A DNA stretch of 64,000 nucleotides from Firmicutes bacterium UBA6113 (GCA_002422545.1 DIWF01000021.1:83178-147177), one strand, 5' to 3'. Counted from the first letter of the stretch, positions 50,561 through 60,316 are shown. Numbers and translations are program-made. Notes: generated by a model from the sequence alone, not told the origin.

Positions 50561-51847
50561 CTAACATTTGTTAAGCATAACTTCTAGTATAACTTCATCT
50601 GTATTTTTCATACCGATGTTTGAAACATGAGCAAGATTTACTATTGTTTTTTCTGGTGTATCACCTAATATGCCGTTGTCATCGGGAATAAATATGTTTT
50701 TAAGGGCCATTTCAGATGCATCAACAGCTGCATCAACAGAAATAGACAGCTTGTACGAGCAGCCAAGCTTGGCTCCGTCACAGAGCATGCCTGAAATTCC
50801 GGCCACCATGTTGTTTATGGATGATTTTATCTGCTTGCTGCTTCCATCCAAAAGAAATGTTAGTCCGGCAGCACATCCGACTCCTGCTGCAACGCCGCAG
50901 CCGCACACAGGTGACAATGCTCCCAGATGGACCTTCACATATATGGTAACAAGATGACTAAGCGCTACGGCACGGATAATTTTTTCTTCGGGAAGATTTT
51001 TCTTGTTCCCTATGAACGATATGGGAATTATTGCAACAAGTCCATGATTGCCGGAACCTGCACTGCTCATTACGGGCAGGGGATATCCGGACATCCTTGC
51101 TTCAGAAGCTGCAGCAGTGTATGCCTTGGCCATGGAAAACATGTCAGTTGCATTTTTGTAAAAGTAATCTCCCATGCCAACGCCGGTGTTTTCGGTCAAA
51201 CCGACATTTGCAATTCTCATGTTCATGTCTATACCGGTTTTTATGAAATACAGTTCTTCAATGGGACATTCAGAAGCAAACATGATCAAATCATCTATGG
51301 AATAATTTTTGATTTCATACTTGATTTCACTTCCGGAATTTTGCTTATTTGTTGATTGTATACCCACAGGGGCTGTGTTGTCAATCAGCACATTGTTGTT
51401 TTTGCTTTCAAAGACAATCTGGTTATGTGCATTTTTGATGATAACCGTTGATTTTTCACCGTTTCCTTCAGCCTCTACCTTTATGTAAAGCCCGCTGATA
51501 TTTTCATTAAGATTAAGCTTTATAATGTCTTTTTTTACTATTTCCAACGCCTTGTTTATGCTTTTATTGTCAACATCCTTTAAAACCTCAAGCACATATT
51601 CCGATTTTCCTATTACCAGTGACAATGCTGCTGCAAATACAATCCCGTGTTCGTTGGTTCCAGGTATTCCTACACTCATTCCATTTTTTAATATATTTTT
51701 GTCCACCTCAATAGTAAGTTTGCTAATTTCGGTGCCTAAAATTTCTTTTGCTCTTGCAACAGCATAAGCCACTGCTCCTGGTTCAGTACACCCCAATGCC
51801 GGAGTAACCTGATTTTTTAATATATCTATCAGTAGATTTTTATTCAT
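50561..51847 (-). CDS. cyuA: L-cysteine desulfidase / UPF0597 family protein
   Basis: The 428-residue protein matches CyuA/YhaM, an iron-sulfur enzyme that converts cysteine to pyruvate, sulfide and ammonia. Cysteines expected for the cluster are seen in LGCTEPGAV near 20, PVCGCGVAAGVGCAAG near 310 and LCDGAKLGC near 350. The family also includes serine dehydratase-like members, so cysteine is probable but not certain. The ATG at 51847 follows GGGAGG. It heads a probable operon with two M20 enzymes. Three similar 13-bp repeats lie in its upstream region. Confidence 0.85.
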   Translation of the reverse strand: MNKNLLIDILKNQVTPALGCTEPGAVAYAVARAKEILGTEISKLTIEVDKNILKNGMSVGIPGTNEHGIVFAAALSLVIGKSEYVLEVLKDVDNKSINKALEIVKKDIIKLNLNENISGLYIKVEAEGNGEKSTVIIKNAHNQIVFESKNNNVLIDNTAPVGIQSTNKQNSGSEIKYEIKNYSIDDLIMFASECPIEELYFIKTGIDMNMRIANVGLTENTGVGMGDYFYKNATDMFSMAKAYTAAASEARMSGYPLPVMSSAGSGNHGLVAIIPISFIGNKKNLPEEKIIRAVALSHLVTIYVKVHLGALSPVCGCGVAAGVGCAAGLTFLLDGSSKQIKSSINNMVAGISGMLCDGAKLGCSYKLSISVDAAVDASEMALKNIFIPDDNGILGDTPEKTIVNLAHVSNIGMKNTDEVILEVMLNKC

Positions 51848-51877
51848 GACACTACCTCCCTTTCTGTCATATTGCAA

Positions 51878-52205
51878 AATTCATACCAAATTTTAAATTT
51901 AATAAAAATCAGCAAAAATGCGACTTGTACTGGAGAGAATGAATATTTGATCAGAAAAAATTCTCAAAAATGATAAGATGGTAATGTATGGTTAAAAACA
52001 GCGTTGTTTTTTAAAGAAAACTAAAATTTATTAATTTTGAAAAATGATTATCAAAAATGATAAATATGCTGTCTTTATTTCTCGACAGCAAAACAGAAAT
52101 GCAATATGACATTTAAAAAAATATTTGAATTATATAATTTAAATTTTGTATAAGAGCATTTTTTATATTATAATATATATAAGATATAAATAGGGGGTGG
52201 AATTT
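51878..52205. other. cyuA-folC divergent region with three 13-bp repeats
   Basis: TCAAAAATGATAA occurs at 51964-51976 and 52051-52063, and the variant TGAAAAATGATTA at 52038-52050 abuts the last copy. They could be binding sites for a regulator of cyuA or folC. I see no clear promoter for either gene. Confidence 0.5.
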
Positions 52206-53525
52206 TTGAATTACGAACAAGCAATAAGCTACATAAGAGCAGTGCACAACAATGGAACAAAGCTGGGACTTGAAAGAGGAATGCGTCTAGCTGAACTTCT
52301 TGGAAATCCCCAGGACAGTTATAAAATCATACACGTTGCAGGCACAAATGGAAAGGGTTCAACCTGCAACATGATACATGATGTTCTTGTTGCATCAGGT
52401 TACAAAACCGGCTTATTTATAAGCCCTCATCTTGAAGAATTTACAGAACGCATTCAAATAAATAAAGTCCCTATTGACAAAGAATCACTTGTAAGAATAG
52501 CGCAGGATGTAAAAGAAAAAATAGACATAATGCATGAAGAAGGATTCGGAGAATTTACAGAATTTGAAGTTGTTACGGCAATAGGGTTTAAATATTTCCA
52601 GGAGCAGGACATTGATGTGCTGGTACTGGAAGTAGGAATGGGCGGAAGACATGATGCAAGCAATGTTATTAAAGACAGCATTGTTTCAGTGATTACATCT
52701 ATCAGCCTTGATCATACAGAATATCTGGGAAATACACTTGGAGAAATTGCCTGGGAAAAGGCAGGAATAATAAAGGAAAATTCCGATGTTGTCATATATC
52801 CCCAGCAGGATGAAATAGTGGATGTAATAGTTGAGGAAGCTAAAAAGAAAAATTCGAGAGCATGTTTAGCCAACCCGGATAACATAAGAATCATAAAAAG
52901 TGATTTAACGGGACAAGTTTTTGAATATTTGAAAAGAGATGTGTTTGATCTAGATGAACTGAAAATAAATTTCCTTGGCGAACATCAGATTTACAATGCA
53001 GCAACAGTGCTTTTGGCTTTGGAGGTAATAAAAAAGGCAGGATTCAACATAACTGAAGAAAGCATTGTATCCGGACTTGAAGGTAGCAGATACCCTGGAA
53101 GATTTGAAGTCATAAGCGAAAATCCCGTGGTTATTTTGGACGGAGCACACAACATTAACGGAATAGAATATTTTTCAAGGACTGTATCAGAAAATTTCAA
53201 AGACAAGAAAATCACATTGTTTTATGGAATGTTAAAAGATAAAAATCCTGAATCGGTTCTTAGCTATTTGTTTCCAATTAGCAAGAAAATTTACACAATT
53301 ACTCCCAACAGCCCAAGGGCGATGAGTTCTCATGAAATGGCTGTATTGATCAATAAACACACAGATGTGGAAACTGTGCCTTTACATAATGCAGAGGACA
53401 TAATAGATATAATTGACAACATGGACAAGGACGAAGTGGCAGCATTTGTTGGGTCATTGTACATGATTGGTGAAGTGAGGACAATCATAAAAAATTTTCA
53501 GAAAAAACTTAATTTAGGAAAATAG
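52206..53525 (+). CDS. folC: Folylpolyglutamate synthase / dihydrofolate synthase
   Basis: FolC adds glutamate to dihydropteroate and folates. The 439-residue Mur-ligase-like protein has the P-loop HVAGTNGKGSTCNMI near 45, GLFISPHLEEFTERIQ, VLEVGMGGRHDASNVI, ITSISLDHTEYLGNTL and a late DGAHNINGI. The start is TTG at 52206, five bases after GGGGGTGG, giving MNYEQAISYI as in relatives; a GTG at 52197 lies within the ribosome binding site. Nine bases separate it from the sigma-54-type regulator gene. Confidence 0.94.
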   Translation: MNYEQAISYIRAVHNNGTKLGLERGMRLAELLGNPQDSYKIIHVAGTNGKGSTCNMIHDVLVASGYKTGLFISPHLEEFTERIQINKVPIDKESLVRIAQDVKEKIDIMHEEGFGEFTEFEVVTAIGFKYFQEQDIDVLVLEVGMGGRHDASNVIKDSIVSVITSISLDHTEYLGNTLGEIAWEKAGIIKENSDVVIYPQQDEIVDVIVEEAKKKNSRACLANPDNIRIIKSDLTGQVFEYLKRDVFDLDELKINFLGEHQIYNAATVLLALEVIKKAGFNITEESIVSGLEGSRYPGRFEVISENPVVILDGAHNINGIEYFSRTVSENFKDKKITLFYGMLKDKNPESVLSYLFPISKKIYTITPNSPRAMSSHEMAVLINKHTDVETVPLHNAEDIIDIIDNMDKDEVAAFVGSLYMIGEVRTIIKNFQKKLNLGK

Positions 53526-53534
53526 AGGGATATA

Positions 53535-55268
53535 ATGAGCATATTGATGAGCATCAGGTCTGAACTCACACACATAGTGGAAGCCCTAAAGGCAGTTACA
53601 AATGTGGACATAGTCTTAGTTGATGAGAAGCTTGACCGAATTGTGTCAACGGTGGGAAAAAAGTTTGCTGCAGGTGATAAGGCTCCGCTTTTTTCTGCAT
53701 TTCACAATTGCATCATAACCGGTGAACAGTATTTTATTGAAAACCCAAAGGATGACAAGATCTGCTGCAATTGCGCGTCTAAAGAAATGTGCAGAGAGCT
53801 TGTTGAATTTTGCATACCTGTGAGATTTAACAACGAGATAATAGGTGTTCTGGGTATGTGTGCCTACGATGAGCTGGCTAAAAAAAATCTCCTTACAAAC
53901 AAGGAAAGCTACATGAATTTTGAAAGCCAGTTAAGCCGGATCATATCCACAATACTGAGTGAAAAGAACATAACACGCAAGTTAGAGTACAGATCCTCTG
54001 AGCTTCTTACGATCATAAATTCCATAAATGAAGGAATCATAATCATTAACAACAACAAGGAAATAATTACAATTAACAATTACATTAAGGAAAAATTGAA
54101 TGTAAAAACGAACAGCATGCCGAACATCACGGAGCTTTTGACTGAAAAGGCATATAAAAAACTTTCTTCCGAGCACTTTAACGCACAGGTAGGCCCTGTG
54201 ACTCTTGAGGGAATGGAATTTGTAATAAATGCAAATCCAATTGTGATCAAGGGTGAGCAGGAAGGAATAGTGCTTGTGCTTTCAGACTTCGATAAAATGA
54301 AGGAATCCGTTCTGGAAGAAAACAGGAAAAAGGACCTTATAACATTTGAAGAAATTGTAGGGGAAAGTGAAGCCATACTTCAAGCCAGAAGGGAAGCCAT
54401 TCAGGTTGCACAGATGGATGCTTCAGTACTTATCACAGGTGAAACAGGAACCGGCAAGGAAGTATTCGCAAGAGCCATTCATTCATTCAGCAGGAGAAAA
54501 AATGAAGTGTTCATGGCTGTCAACTGCGGCGCCATCCCTGAAAATTTAATTGAAAGCGAACTTTTCGGATATGAAAAAGGATCCTTCACTGGAGCAAACA
54601 ATTCAGGAAAGGCAGGAAAATTTGAAATATGCAAGGACGGTACCCTTTTCCTGGATGAAATAGGGGATCTTCCTTTCCTCATGCAGGTCAAATTAAACCG
54701 TGCTCTGGAGGAAAAGGAAATAGTGAGAGTGGGAGGTGCTTCTCCCATCAAGGTAAATCCTAGGATAATATCAGCAACCCACCGGAATTTAAATGCTCTT
54801 GCAGAGAAAAACCTGTTCAGAGACGATCTTTATTACAGGCTCAATGTTGTTCCCATACATCTTCCTGCCCTGAGGGATAGGGGTTACGATGTCATAATTC
54901 TTGCAAGGTTTTTCCTTAACCGTTTTTCTAAAGCGTACAGCAAGGATCTTGCAGGATTTACTCCCGAAGCAGAGAAGATTCTCATGAAACACAATTTCCC
55001 AGGCAATATTAGGGAACTGAGAAATTTAATAGAATATGCTGTAATTTTCGAGGAAGACAGCTTTATAGGGGCAGAAAGACTGCGTAAGAAAATCGGGAAA
55101 GAAAAGGAAACTGAAAATTTAAAGCTTTCAGACCTTACGAAATCTTATGAAAAATCAATCATAAGCAACAGAATCAAGAGTATGGGGGATTCAGTGGACT
55201 CAAAAAAAGAAGCTGCCCGCCAGCTTGGAATAAGCATTGCAACACTGTACAGGAAACTGGAAAGTTGA
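53535..55268 (+). CDS. Sigma-54-interacting transcriptional activator with GAF-like and PAS sensor region
   Basis: The 577-residue protein has an N-terminal GAF-like sensor (about 10-150) that contains the cluster CCNCASKEMC. A PAS domain (about 155-255) precedes an AAA+ domain (about 275-500) with Walker A GETGTGKE, ESELFGYEKGSFTGAN and Walker B LFLDEIGDL. A Fis-type HTH is at the end (KEAARQLGISIATLYRKLES). The sigma-54-contact loop reads GSFTGA instead of the usual GAFTGA, a variant seen in functional members. It lies 9 bases after folC and before yybS. No -24/-12 promoter was seen nearby, so targets are elsewhere. The Cys cluster might bind a metal or Fe-S. Confidence 0.9.
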   Translation: MSILMSIRSELTHIVEALKAVTNVDIVLVDEKLDRIVSTVGKKFAAGDKAPLFSAFHNCIITGEQYFIENPKDDKICCNCASKEMCRELVEFCIPVRFNNEIIGVLGMCAYDELAKKNLLTNKESYMNFESQLSRIISTILSEKNITRKLEYRSSELLTIINSINEGIIIINNNKEIITINNYIKEKLNVKTNSMPNITELLTEKAYKKLSSEHFNAQVGPVTLEGMEFVINANPIVIKGEQEGIVLVLSDFDKMKESVLEENRKKDLITFEEIVGESEAILQARREAIQVAQMDASVLITGETGTGKEVFARAIHSFSRRKNEVFMAVNCGAIPENLIESELFGYEKGSFTGANNSGKAGKFEICKDGTLFLDEIGDLPFLMQVKLNRALEEKEIVRVGGASPIKVNPRIISATHRNLNALAEKNLFRDDLYYRLNVVPIHLPALRDRGYDVIILARFFLNRFSKAYSKDLAGFTPEAEKILMKHNFPGNIRELRNLIEYAVIFEEDSFIGAERLRKKIGKEKETENLKLSDLTKSYEKSIISNRIKSMGDSVDSKKEAARQLGISIATLYRKLES

Positions 55269-55386
55269 TCTTTTTTATTAATAACAATGTCACCATTGAC
55301 TTTTCGCCATATTCAAATTAATTTTGACTTTATATAGTTTTTAGGGTAAAATAATATATTAGAATTATAAATAAGTTGAGGTAACA

Positions 55387-56340
55387 ATGAACAGAAATTT
55401 TAAAACATCCAGTATTACAGAATCAGCAATGATAACGGGAATTCTTGTTATCTTGGCATATCTGTCGAACTTTTTTTCTCTTGTAATGTTTTTTTACCCT
55501 ACACCTGCAATTATTCTGGCTAAAAGAAAGGGATTAAAGTATGCTGCACTTTCTCTGATGGCCTCTGATATTTTGGTTTCAATGCTTTTAGGTATTCAAA
55601 CCGGAATGATATTCCTGATTTTATACACCCCGCTGGCTATTGCTCTTGCTTATGGCGTATGCAAGGATGAAGATGCCAACAAAACCATTTTATATGGCTC
55701 TGCGGCGTACATGGTTTCTTTTGTTGTACTTATTCTACTCATGAATGCTGTAATGGGCATTAATTTTGTACAGCAGATGACTGAAATGTACAATGAAAGC
55801 ATAAATATAATGAAAGAGATGGTTTCCAATATGCCTGCAGGAACAAATACCGCAGGTACAGAAGAAATGATCAAAACCTTCGATGAAATGGGCACAACCA
55901 TGAATTACATCATAACAAATGTTTTTCCGGCTATTCTGGTTGTTGCTTCTGTCATGACATCCTATATCAATTACCTGGTTGCCAGCAAATTTTCAAAGCG
56001 CTTTTCCATAAACATAAGACAGCATGAAGGTCTGAGCTACTTTTCATTTCCCAGAACATTTATGGCGGCCATGGCAGCACTTCTTATTTTGTCGTTTGTG
56101 CTTAATTTGTTCAATATAAATGTAAGCTTAATTCAAGTCAATTTGTTCATGATTGTATTTGCTGCAATGTTTTTCCAAGGTTTTGCAGTATTGAAATTTT
56201 TCCTTATTAGGTCAAGCATAAACAAGACATTAAGAACCATAATACTGGCAATGGTTTTATTATTGAGCGGCGGTTTTGCTCAGATGCTGGCGATTATTGG
56301 TCTTGTGGATTTGGCAATAGATTTGAGAAAGATAAAATAA
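55387..56340 (+). CDS. yybS: YybS-type membrane protein (DUF2232)
   Basis: The 317-residue protein has about eight membrane segments with a polar, Met-rich loop near residues 135-175. In Firmicutes this family is encoded just before gdpP (yybT), rplI and dnaB, exactly as here. GAGGTAAC precedes the ATG at 55387. Its biochemical role is not known. The resemblance of the fold to ECF-type S components has been noted for the family, but I see no transporter partner. Confidence 0.82.
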   Translation: MNRNFKTSSITESAMITGILVILAYLSNFFSLVMFFYPTPAIILAKRKGLKYAALSLMASDILVSMLLGIQTGMIFLILYTPLAIALAYGVCKDEDANKTILYGSAAYMVSFVVLILLMNAVMGINFVQQMTEMYNESINIMKEMVSNMPAGTNTAGTEEMIKTFDEMGTTMNYIITNVFPAILVVASVMTSYINYLVASKFSKRFSINIRQHEGLSYFSFPRTFMAAMAALLILSFVLNLFNINVSLIQVNLFMIVFAAMFFQGFAVLKFFLIRSSINKTLRTIILAMVLLLSGGFAQMLAIIGLVDLAIDLRKIK

Positions 56341-56360
56341 GTTTTGTATGGAGGTAATGA

Positions 56361-58370
56361 ATGGATAATAAAATGACTCCAAAGTTTTTAAAGGATGACA
56401 GCATATTATATTTTATAGTTATTATCTGCTTGATAGCAGTGTTCCTCATAGAAGGCATGTACGTTTATGTGGGATTTGCAGCACTTATTTTGCTTGGGGT
56501 TGCTGCTTTCACATTGAGGAAACAGGTTGTCAGAGAAAAAGAACTTAAAAATTACATAATAGAATATACAAAAAACATAGAAAGCTTATCTGTGAATTCT
56601 TTTTATTATTCTCCTTTGCCAATATGTATTATAGGACCTGCAGGAAAAATATTATGGTTCAACAGCAAGTTCAAGGAACTTGTGGGAAACCTTGCAGAGA
56701 GTATAGAAAGTATTGATGAGTATGACAGTGATTTTCCTTTGAAGTCAATGGAAGGCAATAAGGAAGGAACTATCAATAACATAGAGATAGATAAATCAGG
56801 AAAAAGTTTCAATGTTATGTATTACCAGCTTGAAGAAGGACGGTTCGGTCAGGACATATCATATGTATGCTACTGGAACGAAAACACCGCATACACAAGC
56901 CTTAAGTCAAGGTACAACGATGAAAGACCTATAGCTGTACTTGTGCAAATTGATAATTATGATGAAATATCAGAAAAACTTGACAAGGGTGAAAAATCCG
57001 CCATGACTGCAGAGGTTGAAAAAATTCTCAACAAATATGCGTCAGAAATGAACGGCTTCGTCCTTAAATATGACACATCCAAGTTTCTCATGATGATAGA
57101 AAACAAATTTCTTGATTCTCTTGAAGCCAAGAAATTTTCAATGCTTGACGATGTAAAAAATCTTAAGGGAAGCGGAGACTTCAACTTCACCTTAAGCATT
57201 GGAGCAGGAGCTCTTGCTAAGAATCTAACGCAGCTCATAGATTATGCCAAGGGGGCACTTGATGTGGCTCTTGGAAGAGGCGGAGACCAGGCAGTTGTCA
57301 AAAGAATAAATTCTGTTAAGTTTTATGGCGGAAACAGCAAGGCTGTGGAGAAGAGAACAAAGGTAAAGGCAAGAATTATTTCCTACGCATTGAGACAGAT
57401 AATAGACCAAAGCTCCAATGTGCTCATAATGGGGCACAGGGTTGGAGATATGGACAGTCTTGGGGCTTCCATAGGACTTTACAGCATTGCCAGAAGCAGG
57501 GGCAAAAAGGCTAATATAGTATTGAACAATGTAAACTATGCCTTGAAAAACATGCATGAAAGAATGAAGCATGAGGAAAGCCACTACAAGGATGCTCTAA
57601 TAACAACTGAGGCTGCCATGAACATGATTGACCAAAACACTCTTATTGTTGTTCTTGACACCCACAGGAGAAGCTATACTGAAGCTCCTGAGCTCTTGAG
57701 CAGAATTGACAAGATTGTTCTCATAGACCATCACAGGAGAAGCGAAGAATACATTGAAAACACACTGCTCGATTACATTGAGCCCTACGCTTCCTCCACA
57801 TGCGAGCTTGTTTCAGAAATAGTGCAATACATGGATGACCACATAAAACTCACAAAGTTTGAAGCAGATGCTCTTCTTGCAGGAATTGTTGTGGACACAA
57901 ACTCCTTCACATTCAAGACAGGAGTAAGAACATTTGAAGCGGCGTCCTTCCTGAGGAGAAACGGTGCTGACACTGCTGATGTCAAACAGCTTTTCAATGA
58001 AAGCCTTGACTCCATGAAGAAAAAGACAGAAATAATCGAAAGGTCTGAAATACTGTTCGGTGACGTTGCAGTATCATATATAGACGAACTGTCGGAAGAC
58101 TCTAATGTAATTGCTGCTCAAAGCGCAGATGAACTTCTGACCATAAAGGATGTTAAATTGAGCTTCGTGCTTGTTAGAAACAAGGATTATATCAACATAA
58201 GCGGGCGTTCCCAGGGTAATGTGAACGTTCAGGTAATAATGGAATCTCTTGGAGGTGGAGGCCACCTGAACATGGCCGGTGCACAGGTGCCGACTCAGGA
58301 TATGGAAGAGGCCAAAAGGCAGCTGTACGAAGCTATAACCAATTATAAAAAGGAGAATAAAGACAAATGA
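56361..58370 (+). CDS. gdpP: Cyclic-di-AMP phosphodiesterase GdpP
   Basis: GdpP degrades c-di-AMP, a second messenger that controls K+ uptake and cell-wall state in Firmicutes. The 669-residue protein has two membrane helices (about 15-55), a PAS domain (about 75-155), a degenerate GGDEF domain (about 175-305) and a DHH/DHHA1 phosphodiesterase (about 340-660). The last shows GHRVGDMDSLGASIGL, VVLDTHR, LIDHHRRS, GIVVDTNSF and GGGGHLNMAGAQ. The start follows GGAGG. Its stop overlaps the rplI start (ATGA). The TrkH/TrkA system in this window is a plausible c-di-AMP-controlled target in the cell, but that link is inference. Confidence 0.95.
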   Translation: MDNKMTPKFLKDDSILYFIVIICLIAVFLIEGMYVYVGFAALILLGVAAFTLRKQVVREKELKNYIIEYTKNIESLSVNSFYYSPLPICIIGPAGKILWFNSKFKELVGNLAESIESIDEYDSDFPLKSMEGNKEGTINNIEIDKSGKSFNVMYYQLEEGRFGQDISYVCYWNENTAYTSLKSRYNDERPIAVLVQIDNYDEISEKLDKGEKSAMTAEVEKILNKYASEMNGFVLKYDTSKFLMMIENKFLDSLEAKKFSMLDDVKNLKGSGDFNFTLSIGAGALAKNLTQLIDYAKGALDVALGRGGDQAVVKRINSVKFYGGNSKAVEKRTKVKARIISYALRQIIDQSSNVLIMGHRVGDMDSLGASIGLYSIARSRGKKANIVLNNVNYALKNMHERMKHEESHYKDALITTEAAMNMIDQNTLIVVLDTHRRSYTEAPELLSRIDKIVLIDHHRRSEEYIENTLLDYIEPYASSTCELVSEIVQYMDDHIKLTKFEADALLAGIVVDTNSFTFKTGVRTFEAASFLRRNGADTADVKQLFNESLDSMKKKTEIIERSEILFGDVAVSYIDELSEDSNVIAAQSADELLTIKDVKLSFVLVRNKDYINISGRSQGNVNVQVIMESLGGGGHLNMAGAQVPTQDMEEAKRQLYEAITNYKKENKDK

Positions 58371-58813
58371 AAGTAATATTGTTGGAAGATGTTAAGAATG
58401 TAGGAAAAAAAGGAACAATTATAAATGCTAAAGACGGATATGCAAGAAACTTCCTGTTTCCTAAAAATTTAGCCATAGAAGCAACAGATGTAAATTTAAA
58501 AAACCTGGAAAATGCTAAAAAACAAAAAGAAGCAAAAGAAAAAGAAATTCTTGAAGAAGCAAGACAGCTTGAAGAAAAACTCATGCAGATAACTATTGTC
58601 ATAAAAACAAAGACAGGCGAAAACGGAAAGCTTTTCGGTTCTATAACAACTAAGGAACTTGCTGAAATTCTGGAAAAAGATCATGGCTTTGCATTTGACA
58701 AGAAAAAGCTTGAACTTGACGACGCCATTAAATCTGTGGGCGAATATTTTGTTAAAGTAAAGCTACACCCTACGGTTAATGCCAAGGTAAAGGTAATTGT
58801 TACAGAAAAATAA
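58367..58813 (+). CDS. rplI: Ribosomal protein bL9
   Basis: The 148-residue protein has the standard L9 layout. The N-terminal RNA-binding part is MKVILLEDVKNVGKKGTIINAKDGYARNFLFPKNLA. A long charged helix (about 48-78) leads to a C-terminal domain with GKLFGSITTKELAE. The start overlaps the gdpP stop by four bases, and the dnaB start is 10 bases after its stop. Confidence 0.97.
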   Translation: MKVILLEDVKNVGKKGTIINAKDGYARNFLFPKNLAIEATDVNLKNLENAKKQKEAKEKEILEEARQLEEKLMQITIVIKTKTGENGKLFGSITTKELAEILEKDHGFAFDKKKLELDDAIKSVGEYFVKVKLHPTVNAKVKVIVTEK

Positions 58814-58823
58814 GAGGGTTGAC

Positions 58824-60158
58824 ATGTCAGATTTGATGAATTTAGGAAAAATTCCGCCTCACAATTCGGAAGCAGAGCAGACTGTTCTTGGTGCTGCGCT
58901 ACTAGATCACGTTGCTGTTGAAAAAACAGTGGATTTGCTGAACAATGAAGATTTTTATTTTGAAGCAAACAGAGAAATTTTTGACAGCATCAAGCAGGTA
59001 CACTCACAGAACATTCCTGTGGATGCGCTCACTGTTACCGAAGAATTGAAAAAAAGAGGAAAAATAGAATATGTGGGCGGTTTTGAGTACCTGGCGAGAC
59101 TTACCGAAAATATAATCACTTCAAAAAATGTGGAAGCTTATTGCAACATAATAAGGGAAAAATCCACGCTTAGAAAACTCATAAGCGCTTCCAGCGAAAT
59201 CATTGAAAAGGGATACAAGGAAAGCGACGACGTACAGAAGATAATTGAGCTTGCAGAGTCAAGAATTTTTTCCATATCTCAAAACCGAGGCGTCAATTCA
59301 TTTTCCCAAATCAAGGATGTTCTAATGAATGTCTTCAACCAGCTTGAAGAAAGAGCCATGAACAAGGGAAGCCTTACAGGAATCACAACAGGCTACGACG
59401 ACCTGGATAGGATGACGTCTGGTCTTCAAAGGTCAGATTTGATTTTGCTTGCAGCGAGACCTTCCATGGGAAAGACAGCCCTAGCGCTTAACATTGCCAT
59501 GAACGCCGTAAAAACCGGTGCTTCTGTTGCATTGTTCAGCCTTGAAATGTCCAAAGAGCAGTATGTACAAAGAATCATAAGCATGGAATCAATGGTTGAG
59601 AGCACAAAACTCAGGTCAGGCAATCTTGATGATGATGACTGGAGCAGGCTGATTTCCGTCATGAGCACCATTTCGAACTACAATGTGTTCATAGATGACA
59701 CGGCTTCTGTTTCATTGTTTGAAGTAATGTCAAAGTGCAGAAGGCTTAAAATAGAGCAGGGACTTGACATGGTAATAGTGGACTACCTCCAGCTCATGAC
59801 TGACGGAGGAAGAAGCGGAGACAACAGGCAGCAGGAAATTTCAAATATTTCTAGAGGCCTGAAGGCAATGGCCAGAGAACTTGACTGTCCGGTAGTTGCT
59901 TTGTCGCAGCTTTCCCGTGCACCTGAACTCAGAAACGACCACAGACCTATAATGTCTGACTTGAGAGAGTCAGGAGCAATAGAGCAGGACGCGGATGTTG
60001 TAATGATGCTTTATAGAGATGAATATTACTTGAAGGAAGAATCCGAAAAGAAGGGCATCACAGACGTAATCATTACAAAGCAGAGAAACGGCCCTGTGGG
60101 AACCGTAGAGCTTGCATGGATAGGACAGTACACGAAGTTCGGAAACATTCAGAAATAA
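58824..60158 (+). CDS. dnaB: Replicative DNA helicase DnaB
   Basis: The 444-residue hexameric helicase (called DnaC in B. subtilis) has the N-terminal DnaG-contacting domain (NLGKIPPHNSEAEQTVLGAALLD), a linker, and a RecA-like domain with Walker A AARPSMGKTALALN near 205, LFSLEMSKEQ, VIVDYLQLM, and SDLRESGAIEQDADVV. The ATG 58824 with GAGGG upstream is chosen; the frame opens 27 bases earlier inside rplI. No intein is present. Repeats follow the gene. Confidence 0.97.
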   Translation: MSDLMNLGKIPPHNSEAEQTVLGAALLDHVAVEKTVDLLNNEDFYFEANREIFDSIKQVHSQNIPVDALTVTEELKKRGKIEYVGGFEYLARLTENIITSKNVEAYCNIIREKSTLRKLISASSEIIEKGYKESDDVQKIIELAESRIFSISQNRGVNSFSQIKDVLMNVFNQLEERAMNKGSLTGITTGYDDLDRMTSGLQRSDLILLAARPSMGKTALALNIAMNAVKTGASVALFSLEMSKEQYVQRIISMESMVESTKLRSGNLDDDDWSRLISVMSTISNYNVFIDDTASVSLFEVMSKCRRLKIEQGLDMVIVDYLQLMTDGGRSGDNRQQEISNISRGLKAMARELDCPVVALSQLSRAPELRNDHRPIMSDLRESGAIEQDADVVMMLYRDEYYLKEESEKKGITDVIITKQRNGPVGTVELAWIGQYTKFGNIQK

Positions 60159-60169
60159 CCTTTTTCAAA

Positions 60170-60250
60170 ATGTATGGGAGGACCTCGTGTCCTCCCGGAG
60201 ATAACGAAATTATTGAATTAATAACACGGGCGGGCACAAGACCCGCCCCT
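60170..60250. repeat. Two dispersed GC-rich palindromes in opposite orientation
   Basis: Copy 2: GGGAGGAC (60176-60183) and GTCCTCCC (60189-60196). Copy 3: GGGCGGG (60228-60234) and CCCGCCC (60242-60248), followed by CTACGG. They are the same family as the units at 12877 and 63981. They lie between convergent dnaB and sipL and can form strong hairpins. Confidence 0.75.
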
Positions 60251-60285
60251 ACGGTCAATGAAAGCCGAATATTCGTCATATAAAC

Positions 60286-60313
60286 AAAATCCGTTCGGTT
60301 GAACGGATTTTTT
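60286..60313. terminator. Terminator between dnaB and sipL
   Basis: AAAATCCGTTC and GAACGGATTTT pair around GGTT, then TT. The same stem core (AATCCGTTC/GAACGGATT) recurs after pyrG at 63918. Confidence 0.8.
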
Positions 60314-60316
60314 CGT

